Origin: Clostridia bacterium
GTDB taxonomy: Bacteria; Bacillota; Clostridia; UBA1212; UBA1255
Length of the DNA: 34,370 nt
Assembly: GCA_017508875.1 (NCBI GenBank)
Contig: JAFWQX010000128.1
Span: 1-34,370, forward strand
Direction: 5' to 3'
Under the pieces are notes generated by a model that was not told the origin of the DNA, searched no databases, and was given only the letters and a program-made list of their open reading frames with translations. Below, piece by piece: positions 15,126 to 21,950 of this stretch (positions are counted from its first letter, which is position 1; every line of letters begins with the position of its first letter). The translations under genes were made by a program, and so were the position numbers.

Positions 15126-16570
15126 ATGATCCGTCTCCAGCCTTTCGGATAAAGATTTTTGAGCGTGCCGCTTTTAACCTCTCCGCCGCCTACCTGATAA
15201 TCTCCTGCACATACGGCACTAAAGCCGTCTTTCGCTTCAGGAACGTACAGCGATTCGCCGCGCAGATACCGTTTAATTTCGCCGCCGAACGGATCGAGGC
15301 TTATTTTTCGTGCAAAGAGCGCTTTATCCATACTCATTATGAAATGCTGCGAAGGCCTTAATTTTCCGTAGCTTATCTCGCCTATCAGCAGCCCCATCCT
15401 CAGTACTTTCATGCGGTCAATATCGCACGGTTCAAAAGTGCAGGCGTAAAGGCTTTCTCCCATAACGTAAAAAGCGGCATTTTCAAGCGGCAATGAATTA
15501 AGGTTTTTAGCTGCAAACGCTTTTAATTCTTCCGGATACTGTTTAAGGCGCCGGTAGCTGCTGCATTTATCCGAAAAAGCTCCCGGACAGCAGTCTTCAG
15601 AATACTTATCGCGCTTAGTCTCGTCGCGTTTTATGAGAAGTGCGGCGAACTGCCCCTCGCCTTTTAATTTGTGCGGCCACAGTCTCGCAGTTTTTGAAAC
15701 GTCCGTACCGGAAGAAGCGCCGCCCGAGGGCATAGAATTATTATCCGAAGCGATCCCGCTAGCGACTCCGCCTGTTTTCGAAAGTTCAGCCAGTTCAAAC
15801 TCCGGATGTCCGGCAATGAATTCTTCGATTATTCCTTCGTCTTCGCCGCGGTCAAACGTACACGTCGAGTACATTATCCTTCCTCCCGGACGGACAAGGT
15901 CCGCGGCATTTTTCAATATATCGCGCTGCATCTCCATGCATTTTTCAGATTTGAATTTTTCCCAGCTGCCGAGCGCGTCAGGATCCTTCCGGAACATTCC
16001 TTCGCCGGAGCAAGGCGCGTCTACGAGTACGGCATCGAAACAGGCTCCGAATCTTCCTGCAAGCTCGGCAGGCGCGCAGCTCGTAACCATGGCGTTCTCA
16101 ACGCCGCCCAGCTCGAGATTATAAAGAAGCGTACCGGCACGCGAAACGCTTATATCGTTAGAAAGTAAAAATCCCGAGCGCTCAAGGTCCGATGCCGCCC
16201 TGAGACTTTTTCCTCCGGGTGCCGCGCACATATCAAGTACACGCTCCCCGGGCCTGATAGCGGCATTCGCGGCAGGATACATGGCGCTCGGTTCCTGGAT
16301 ATAATAAAGACCCGCGAGATAATATGCCATACGGCCCGGCATTCTCTCTGGGTCGATATCAAAAAAGTATCCGTCATCGCACCACGGAACGGGATCGCCG
16401 ATACGGATATTGTCATTAAGCAGCTGTCTCAGCTCCCCGGGACGGATCTTGAGGCGGTTCGCTCTCAGTCCGTGAACACAGGGAAGATTAAGCTGTGCCT
16501 CGTATTCTTTATATTCCGCTTCGCCTATCAGCGCGGTCAATTTAGTTTTAAAAGCTTCACTTAGTTCCAA
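15122..16570 (-). CDS. rsmF: RsmF-like rRNA m5C methyltransferase
   Basis: A 482-residue RsmB/RsmF (NOL1/NOP2/Sun) family enzyme that should form 5-methylcytosine in 16S rRNA. Motifs: YYIQEPSAMYPA near 90, the SAM motif VLDMCAAPGGKS at about 110-121, VDAPCSGEGMFRKDP near 190 with the release Cys, and YSTCTFDRGEDE near 240 with the nucleophile Cys. A C-terminal RsmF-type PUA-like region (about 340-482) contains LRMGLLIGE and LKNLYPKGWRR. The start is TTG at 16570, 8 nt behind AGGAG; no ATG is available. It is first in the five-gene operon and is transcribed from the promoter at 16631-16660. A Ser/Gly-rich stretch (265-290) interrupts the catalytic domain. Confidence 0.93.
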   Translation of the reverse strand: MELSEAFKTKLTALIGEAEYKEYEAQLNLPCVHGLRANRLKIRPGELRQLLNDNIRIGDPVPWCDDGYFFDIDPERMPGRMAYYLAGLYYIQEPSAMYPAANAAIRPGERVLDMCAAPGGKSLRAASDLERSGFLLSNDISVSRAGTLLYNLELGGVENAMVTSCAPAELAGRFGACFDAVLVDAPCSGEGMFRKDPDALGSWEKFKSEKCMEMQRDILKNAADLVRPGGRIMYSTCTFDRGEDEGIIEEFIAGHPEFELAELSKTGGVASGIASDNNSMPSGGASSGTDVSKTARLWPHKLKGEGQFAALLIKRDETKRDKYSEDCCPGAFSDKCSSYRRLKQYPEELKAFAAKNLNSLPLENAAFYVMGESLYACTFEPCDIDRMKVLRMGLLIGEISYGKLRPSQHFIMSMDKALFARKISLDPFGGEIKRYLRGESLYVPEAKDGFSAVCAGDYQVGGGEVKSGTLKNLYPKGWRRII

Positions 16571-16603
16571 ACCGGCAGCTCCTGATTTTTAATACAGGCC
16601 GCG

Positions 16604-16620
16604 GCAATGTGTATCATTGC
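16604..16620. repeat. Inverted repeat in the rsmF leader
   Basis: GCAATG-TGTAT-CATTGC is a perfect 6-bp inverted repeat. It lies just after the predicted rsmF transcription start, so it would form a small 5' hairpin in the mRNA or serve as a protein-binding palindrome. Confidence 0.55.
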
Positions 16621-16630
16621 TGGCAATCAA

Positions 16631-16660
16631 ATTCTACAGTCAGTACGTAGTGATTGTCAA
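16631..16660 (-). promoter_or_regulatory. Promoter of the rsmF operon
   Basis: Minus strand: TTGACA (16660-16655), 18 bp, TAGAAT (16636-16631). The predicted leader is about 50 nt. Confidence 0.8.
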
Positions 16661-16667
16661 TAATAAA

Positions 16668-16697
16668 TTGACCCGGCGGCGCCGTTTCGGTTATAAT
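16668..16697 (+). promoter_or_regulatory. Promoter of the alpha-galactosidase gene
   Basis: Plus strand: TTGACC (16668-16673), 18 bp, TATAAT (16692-16697). Transcription should start near 16704, about 57 nt before the ATG. Its -35 box is only 7 bp from the -35 box of the divergent rsmF promoter. Confidence 0.8.
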
Positions 16698-16760
16698 GTC
16701 AAAGAAATTGTCAGCCGCCTGTGCGCAGCTGATGAACTTACGCAAAGAGGTGCTTTCGTT

Positions 16761-18773
16761 ATGGTCAACGAATACAAAGACAGTTTTTACGTATCTTTTA
16801 ACGCCGAAGACAATGCTTACTACCACGCGAGCAGAGATTGTTCGGAAACAGCCGCGAAGCTCGGAGCGGGTACTTATGAAATAAAAGAAAAAGGAGCGAA
16901 AATCATTGTCACCGCCGAATCTGCCGCTCCGGGTAAAAGTTCAGCTGTGCTTCAGCACACAGTTTTGGAAAATACAGGATCACAGGCGTTTACGGTAAAC
17001 AATCTTAGCGCTGCATATCTTACAGGTATCGGATGCGGCGGGACAATCCCGTGGAAAAAGCACAGATTTATTATCCATTATGCGTACAGCTGCTGGCAGG
17101 GCGAAGCTCAGTGGCGCCACGTATTCGCCGAAGATGCAGGGCTATACAGGACGTACAACCACGGCACTCAGTCCACTTTCCGCCTGCAGTCGAAAAGCTC
17201 GTGGTCAACTTCTCAGTACGAGCCGTTAATAATGATCGAAGATACAGAACTTAATAAAACGTGGTACGTTCAGCTGCGCTGCGGAAACGGCTGGGCAATC
17301 GAAGCAGGTGTCCGCGGTTACCGCAACAATATCGAGCTCGGAGTCGTTGCCTCCGACTGTTTTGAGTGGAACAACTGCTGGTCCAAAACTCTTGCCCCCG
17401 GCGAAAAACTCGCGACGTGCGAGGCCGTTACCGGAGTAGTAGAAGGCGGTTTCGAAGAAGCGGCGGCAGACGTCACCCTGGCGAACCGCGCTTTTATGAA
17501 AACGTGCTTCCCTGCCGGGACCTCCCCGCTTTGCTACAACGATTATATGAACGCACTCTGGGCGCTTCCGAACAGAGAAAATACGATCCCGCTGATCGAC
17601 GCTGCCGCAAAAGCAGGCGCTGAATATTACGTTATGGACGCAGGCTGGTATAAAACAAGAGGAAACGGCGGAGAACTGCTTGACATAGGCGCTTGGGAGA
17701 TAAACGACGAGCTGTTCGGCGAAGGCGGACTTCAGGGCATTTTCGATTACGTGAGAGCTAAAGGTATGCTTCCCGGAATCTGGCTCGAGATAGAATCTGC
17801 CAGCGCGGCGGCGCCGGTCGTCAGAGCGCATCCGGAATACGTTCTTAAGAGGAACGGACATCCGGCAGGAGGAGGAAGACAGCTTCTCGATTTCAGAGTA
17901 AAAGGCGTAAGGGAGTACATACGAGGAGTTATTGACCGCCTCTACTCGATGGGCGTAAGATTCATTAAAAACGACTACAACGCTAATACCGGCCCCGCTG
18001 TCGATCCGTCAGGAGCGGAATCAGTGCGCGAACACTCGAAACAATTCGAACAATTTATTGACGACGTGCGCCTCGCCTATCCGGATCTGATTATAGAAAA
18101 TTGCGGCAGCGGCGCGATGCGTTCAGATATGGGCACGCTTTCGCACTTCCACCTTCAGTCGGTGAGCGACCAGGAGGATTATTTCCGTCTGCCTTCGATC
18201 GTAACGGGCTCCGAGGTGTGTTATCCCCCTGAGCGCTGCGGAATCTGGGCGTATCCTTATCCCACTGCTATCGATTATCGCGAATCTTTCAAACCGTCTC
18301 CCGAATTCACGGCGAAGTTCGCTGATGCTAAAAATACTGTTTACAATATGGTCACGGGACTTGCAGGCCTTATGTATCTTTCGGGAAGGATCGAATGCGC
18401 CGATGATAAAAATATGCGCCTGATCCGGAACGCGGCCGAACTTTACAAGAGGTACAGGGACAATATCGCCGCCTCGGTACCTGTCTTTCCTTCCGGCACT
18501 TTCGACATTGACAGCGACGGCGTCAATACATACGGTCTTATTGACCGCGGCGCGGGACTTATGTTCCTGTTCATATGGAATAATGGCGTGGAGGCCGTCA
18601 ATGACTTCAAGCTCGATCTTTCTAAATATGCCGCATCCGGCATCCGTACGATCGATGAAGTTTATCCCCGCCTGCTCGGTTACCGTCTTACTGTAGAAAG
18701 CTCCGATCACGGAACGGTCATTGCAATGCTTCCTTCGGGGCCCTCGGCGCTCTATGCCGTTTTGAAAATATAG
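16761..18773 (+). CDS. GH36 alpha-galactosidase, intracellular
   Basis: Hydrolyses terminal alpha-1,6-galactosides such as melibiose, raffinose or stachyose. The 670-residue protein has an N-terminal beta-sandwich (1-245) and a TIM barrel (about 250-570) with YVMDAGWY near 290, GIWLEIES near 339, FIKNDYN at 401-407 (Asp405 is the expected nucleophile), IENCGSGAMRSDMG near 445 and QSVSDQEDYFR, where Asp470 is the expected acid/base. A C-terminal beta domain follows. The nucleophile context is KND rather than the common KWD. No signal peptide. The ATG at 16761 is 8 nt behind GAGGTG; upstream in-frame codons overlap the promoter and are rejected. No sugar transporter adjoins it. A terminator lies 36 nt after the stop. 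Confidence 0.93.
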   Translation: MVNEYKDSFYVSFNAEDNAYYHASRDCSETAAKLGAGTYEIKEKGAKIIVTAESAAPGKSSAVLQHTVLENTGSQAFTVNNLSAAYLTGIGCGGTIPWKKHRFIIHYAYSCWQGEAQWRHVFAEDAGLYRTYNHGTQSTFRLQSKSSWSTSQYEPLIMIEDTELNKTWYVQLRCGNGWAIEAGVRGYRNNIELGVVASDCFEWNNCWSKTLAPGEKLATCEAVTGVVEGGFEEAAADVTLANRAFMKTCFPAGTSPLCYNDYMNALWALPNRENTIPLIDAAAKAGAEYYVMDAGWYKTRGNGGELLDIGAWEINDELFGEGGLQGIFDYVRAKGMLPGIWLEIESASAAAPVVRAHPEYVLKRNGHPAGGGRQLLDFRVKGVREYIRGVIDRLYSMGVRFIKNDYNANTGPAVDPSGAESVREHSKQFEQFIDDVRLAYPDLIIENCGSGAMRSDMGTLSHFHLQSVSDQEDYFRLPSIVTGSEVCYPPERCGIWAYPYPTAIDYRESFKPSPEFTAKFADAKNTVYNMVTGLAGLMYLSGRIECADDKNMRLIRNAAELYKRYRDNIAASVPVFPSGTFDIDSDGVNTYGLIDRGAGLMFLFIWNNGVEAVNDFKLDLSKYAASGIRTIDEVYPRLLGYRLTVESSDHGTVIAMLPSGPSALYAVLKI

Positions 18774-18808
18774 TTCGCAATTTAACAAAGCATAAGTGGT
18801 AAAGAAAA

Positions 18809-18846
18809 AACGCAGGACGTTACAAAAAACATCCTGCGTTATTTTT
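18809..18846. terminator. Bidirectional intrinsic terminator
   Basis: AACGCAGGA pairs with TCCTGCGTT (9 bp, plus 3 bp after one mismatch). On the plus strand it is followed by ATTTTT and would end the galactosidase transcript; on the minus strand it is followed by TTTTTTC and would end the DUF4870 transcript arriving from the right. Confidence 0.85.
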
Positions 18847-18866
18847 GCGCCATAAATCAGTTCGGA

Positions 18867-19244
18867 TCATTTAAGAATCTTAAATTTACCAACAAGAGGA
18901 AGTTCCTTTGCTTTTCCGGTAGCGGCGTTTACGATACCGAGAATGGCAAGTACGAGGACGCAGATTCCTGCGAGTCCGAAGATGATGCCGGTAATAATTC
19001 TGACGATCGGAATAAGTCCAAGCGGAATAGAGATGATTCCGATCGCAAGTCCTACTATCATCAGAGGCAGGCCCTGATTAACGTGGAAGCGTGCGAATTT
19101 TGAATTTTTAGCGGCAAATAACGGTATTAACAGAAGAATTCCGATATACGCGAGGACCGCCATGATCTTATTATCCTGAATGTCCTTCGGATCGTATTCC
19201 GCAGTGGTGTCCGGTGTGTCAAAGAAGCTGTTTACATCTGCCAT
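18867..19244 (-). CDS. DUF4870/Tic20-like small membrane protein
   Basis: A 125-residue protein with a polar N-terminus (1-24), then hydrophobic segments at about 26-44, 58-80 and 85-107. The pattern DNKIMAVLAYIGILLLIPLF, ARFHVNQGL and ELPLVGKF is typical of the DUF4870 family of small membrane proteins, whose function is unknown. The ATG at 19244 is behind GGAGAG; upstream in-frame codons (another 12) lack a ribosome site. It lies downstream of the tRNA-Glu terminator and I find no convincing promoter between, so its transcription may depend on read-through. Confidence 0.82.
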   Translation of the reverse strand: MADVNSFFDTPDTTAEYDPKDIQDNKIMAVLAYIGILLLIPLFAAKNSKFARFHVNQGLPLMIVGLAIGIISIPLGLIPIVRIITGIIFGLAGICVLVLAILGIVNAATGKAKELPLVGKFKILK

Positions 19245-19293
19245 ATCTATCTCTCCTTTTTTAGTGCGGCCTGTGCGCATGGCGCTGCAGCCT

Positions 19294-19349
19294 TAAAAAC
19301 AAAGCGAGGGAGGACTGCTCCCTTTGGAGCGCCTCCCTTTGGAGCTTTG
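19294..19349 (-). terminator. Terminator of tRNA-Glu
   Basis: On the minus strand CAAAGC...GCTTTG and GGGAGG...CCTCCC form nested stems around an inner GCTCC-AAAG-GGAGC hairpin, followed by TTTTT. The element contains a short direct repeat of CTCCCTTTGGAG (plus strand). Confidence 0.75.
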
Positions 19350-19352
19350 CTA

Positions 19353-19424
19353 TGACTCCTACGAGAATCGAACTCGTGTTTCCGCCGTGAGAGGGCGGCG
19401 TCTTAGCCGCTTGACCAAGGAGCC
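19353..19424 (-). tRNA. tRNA-Glu (anticodon CTC)
   Basis: The 72-nt minus-strand cloverleaf has acceptor GGCTCCT/AGGAGTC with discriminator A, D-arm with GGTCAAGCGGCTAAGAC, anticodon stem CCGCC/GGCGG with loop CTCTCAC (anticodon CTC), and T-arm ACGAG-TTCGATT-CTCGT. CCA is not encoded. It decodes GAG. It has its own promoter and terminator. Confidence 0.96.
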
Positions 19425-19435
19425 GTTATGTGCGA

Positions 19436-19464
19436 AGTATACACTATGGGCAGGAGGTTGTCAA
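19436..19464 (-). promoter_or_regulatory. Promoter of tRNA-Glu
   Basis: Minus strand: TTGACA (19464-19459), 17 bp, TATACT (19441-19436), about 12 bp upstream of the tRNA 5' end. Confidence 0.85.
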
Positions 19465-19570
19465 GCGAAAAATATAATGCATTCAACTGAGCAAGCGTCC
19501 TGATAAATGTTATTGTAAAATCCGTCAAAAGCATTAATATTTATCTCTATCTGACATATCTCTCCCACGT

Positions 19571-21223
19571 TTATCCGGTATAAATATTTTTACAGTCAGT
19601 AACCAAGGTGAACATACCCGCATTAGCTTCATCCGGATATTCATATCCAGGTGCAATAAGGTCGGTAAAAACTTCATAGGGTCTCGAAGTCCCGTATAAA
19701 TATGCGTTCCTCATATTCGGGCAGCGGCTTATGTCAAGCCGATTTCCCCCAATGTAACGTAATTCAGAAATAGTCTGGTTATTCTTCATATCCAGTTCTT
19801 CGATGCCGGAATTAATCAAATTTATTCTGTTCAAAGAATTGTTTTCGTTTAAAATCAGGTTCCTGACATTACACCTGAAAATATCGATCGTATATAACTG
19901 ATCGTTTTTACTCAGATCGAGCTCTTGAAGTGTCATATTCTCCAGACTGCAGGATTTGAGATTGGTGTTATGGCTCAAATCAAGTTTAGCTAAAGATGTT
20001 ATATGAAGGTCAATGTTTTCCAATTCATAGTTACCGCTCAGATCAAGTTCAGTAATAAGATTGGAATACAAAGCGATTCCTTCCAATTTTTTGTTTTGAC
20101 TTATATCAAGTTCTTCAAGAAGTTCAGTAAACGCAACGCTGCTTGAAGCAAAGCCGATATACAAAAAGGTTATATTGGGTACGATGCTCAGATCGAGCGA
20201 TCTGGAAGGGACTCCATTGAAGTACAAACTTTTAAGCTCATAAAAATATTCAATTCCTTTAATAGATTTATGATTGTAATAAATGTTCATTGAATCAACT
20301 CTTTTGATTTCCATGTCGCTCAATACCGAATCTTTAGTCAAATCGTAATTCTTCTTGATGTATTCACGAAATTCACTGTCAGGGAAAGTCGATTCGTTGA
20401 TCGGTACATCTCCGTGAATCGGAGTAGCCGTAGGCTGATCGGGAGTAGCAGTCGTCGGAGCATCTGTAATTATCGGCGTCGCCGTGAGCGTCGGAGCATC
20501 AGTAGGCGGCGAAGTAAGTGCAGGAGTCGGCTCAAGAGTAGAGGTAGGAATAACCGTTGACGTCGGATCGGGAGTCGCAGTCGGTGTAGCCGTTGCCGTC
20601 GGAGCGGTAGTAGCGGTCGGAGTAACCGTTGACGTCGGACCGGTAGTAGCGGTCGGAGTAACCGTTGACGTCGGATCGGAAGTCTCAATATAAGTTACAG
20701 CTGCAGTGAAAGTTCCGGTAGACGTAGGTATTTCGTTTATAATTGGCGTGACGATCGCGGTAGGCGCAGGATCTTCGGTCATAGAAGGAGTGACTTCGGG
20801 CGTGGGCGTATCCGTGTCAATTCGCGGCATTGTCGGAATCGTTGTTGTTTCCGGGAACGTAACCGTAGGAACGATATGGGCGGGATCAGAACGCCTGCGG
20901 AAATATTGTCCGAGCAGAATTCCTGCGACAATAAGCACCAGAACGGCGGCAATAGATGCAGCCGCCTTCCATGCAGTTGCTAACCCGCCGGAACGCTTTT
21001 CGCGAACGCCTGATCCTCCTCTCTTGTTCGGCTTTTCAACGACAAGTTCTTCTCCTGCAGCTAAAAACGGCGTTCTAAGGCCTTCAGAGGCACTTTCGTT
21101 ATCGGCCTGAGTAGTTTTAGCCACGACCTTGATGCCGTCCTTTTCGGCCGCAAAATCGGCGTATTTTTTGATATGCCTGTCGGAGATACCTGAAGCTAAT
21201 TTACGGATGAGATCGTCTTTCAT
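19571..21223 (-). CDS. Membrane-anchored LRR protein, putative anti-sigma sensor
   Basis: A 550-residue single-pass membrane protein. Residues 1-82 are cytoplasmic and charged (MKDDLIRKLASGISDRHIKKY), without a zinc-finger HxxxCxxC. A transmembrane helix spans about 84-107 (AWKAAASIAAVLVLIVAGIL) and is followed by RRR. A Pro/Thr-rich stalk (about 118-270) includes a 12-residue repeat PTSTVTPTATT. The external domain begins INESTFPDSEFREYIKKNYD, an N-cap common in Clostridia LRR proteins, with a degenerate EF-hand-like loop, then about eight leucine-rich repeats (306-505) of the type ELDLSxNxxL. The ATG overlaps the sigma-factor stop as ATGA and is behind GGAGGGG. This coupling suggests it holds the sigma factor at the membrane and releases it on an outside signal. 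That role is inferred. Confidence 0.8.
   Translation of the reverse strand: MKDDLIRKLASGISDRHIKKYADFAAEKDGIKVVAKTTQADNESASEGLRTPFLAAGEELVVEKPNKRGGSGVREKRSGGLATAWKAAASIAAVLVLIVAGILLGQYFRRRSDPAHIVPTVTFPETTTIPTMPRIDTDTPTPEVTPSMTEDPAPTAIVTPIINEIPTSTGTFTAAVTYIETSDPTSTVTPTATTGPTSTVTPTATTAPTATATPTATPDPTSTVIPTSTLEPTPALTSPPTDAPTLTATPIITDAPTTATPDQPTATPIHGDVPINESTFPDSEFREYIKKNYDLTKDSVLSDMEIKRVDSMNIYYNHKSIKGIEYFYELKSLYFNGVPSRSLDLSIVPNITFLYIGFASSSVAFTELLEELDISQNKKLEGIALYSNLITELDLSGNYELENIDLHITSLAKLDLSHNTNLKSCSLENMTLQELDLSKNDQLYTIDIFRCNVRNLILNENNSLNRINLINSGIEELDMKNNQTISELRYIGGNRLDISRCPNMRNAYLYGTSRPYEVFTDLIAPGYEYPDEANAGMFTLVTDCKNIYTG
20605..20675. repeat. 36-bp direct repeat in the Pro/Thr stalk
   Basis: Two copies (20605-20639 and 20641-20675) of a 35-bp identical segment at a 36-bp period encode the 12-residue unit PTSTVTPTATT plus G or A. 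More degenerate copies follow on both sides. It is in frame, so copy-number change would alter stalk length only. Confidence 0.9.
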
Positions 21224-21840
21224 AAGAAAATCCCCTCCTTCTCCAGAAATGCCTTCAGAGCCTTCTTTAACCTGTGTATTATGCTCTTAACGGTGCCGGT
21301 GGGCATATCGAATCTGCGCGATATTTCTTCGATCGACTCATCGAAATAAAACCGCGCAACAAATATCATATTCTGTTTATCGGAAAGCCCCTCCAAAAAT
21401 CTGTCGATCGTATCGCTTATAGCGAGGCGGTTCACGACAGCATCGTCGGTATACGCTCTGTCAGATGCCGCGTCAAGAGGAAGTGCCCCGGTCACGGCTT
21501 CGTTCTTCTGATTATGATTCTTTTTATAAAGATTGATCGAGTTGTGGCGTACGATCGTGGCCAGATACGCAGTGAAACGCTCCGGTTTGGCTGGCGGAAT
21601 GCTGTTCCAGACGTCAAGAAAAGAATCATTGACGATCTCGCACGCATCCTCATGATTCTGAAGGATGTTAAAGGCAATCGTAAAGCAATACGGATAATAC
21701 TTTTTTTCAAGCTCCCGCAGCGCTTCTTCGTCCCTCTTCTCTAGAAGATCCAGAATATAATTGTCCGTCAAAGTCTTTTGCGGCCCCCCGGATACTGATC
21801 TGTTTATTTGCCATAACGGGAGGTCAATAAATGTTTCCAT
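21220..21840 (-). CDS. ECF-type RNA polymerase sigma factor
   Basis: A 206-residue sigma-70-family factor with only regions 2 and 4. Region 2 is at about 41-110 (LEKKYYPYCFTIAFNILQNHEDACEIVNDSFLDVW, then FTAYLATIVRHNSINLYKK). Region 4 is at about 148-200 (LEGLSDKQNMIFVARFYFDESIEEISRRFDMPTGTVKSIIHRLKKAL) with a helix-turn-helix. A 24-residue N-terminal extension precedes region 2. The ATG is behind AAGGTGAGG. It is coupled by a 4-nt overlap to the membrane LRR protein, the usual arrangement of an ECF sigma factor with its anti-sigma factor. A candidate self-recognised promoter lies at 21854-21884. Confidence 0.92.
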   Translation of the reverse strand: METFIDLPLWQINRSVSGGPQKTLTDNYILDLLEKRDEEALRELEKKYYPYCFTIAFNILQNHEDACEIVNDSFLDVWNSIPPAKPERFTAYLATIVRHNSINLYKKNHNQKNEAVTGALPLDAASDRAYTDDAVVNRLAISDTIDRFLEGLSDKQNMIFVARFYFDESIEEISRRFDMPTGTVKSIIHRLKKALKAFLEKEGIFL

Positions 21841-21853
21841 ACCTCACCTTTTT

Positions 21854-21884
21854 TATAGACAAAAATAATGTCCTTAAAGTTTCA
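21854..21884 (-). promoter_or_regulatory. Candidate ECF-sigma autoregulated promoter
   Basis: Minus strand: TGAAAC (21884-21879), 17 bp, TGTC followed by TATA (21861-21854), 14 nt before the sigma-factor start. TGAAAC with a GTC-type -10 element is the form recognised by many ECF sigma factors. The short leader still contains the ribosome site AAGGTG. Assignment is inferred. Confidence 0.5.
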
Positions 21885-21886
21885 CT

Positions 21887-21950
21887 ATTATTTGCCAATC
21901 TCGATATTATTTGCAAATTGCAAATTTTGAAATTATTTGCCGATTTCGAA
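21887..21950. repeat. Three-copy repeat across the rhamnosidase stop codon
   Basis: Plus-strand ATTATTTGC units begin at 21887, 21906 and 21932 and extend about 19-25 bp with partial identity. On the coding strand the last copy carries the final codons FEIGK and the TAA stop; the first spacer copy can again be read as IEIGK-stop. The first spacer copy borders the ECF promoter. Confidence 0.75.

Noticed and set aside
16617-16760. A longer alpha-galactosidase N-terminus
   Set aside because: The codons run through both divergent promoters; the ATG at 16761 is preceded by GAGGTG.
17226-18788. Open frames of 211 and 221 codons antisense to the alpha-galactosidase
   Set aside because: Both are explained by the GH36 gene on the plus strand, which has a promoter, ribosome site and intact motifs.
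20484-20693. Possible CRISPR-like repeats, or Val/Gly-rich plus-strand peptide
   Set aside because: The repeats are in-frame 36-bp units of the Pro/Thr stalk with no spacers; the plus-strand peptide is the antisense reading.
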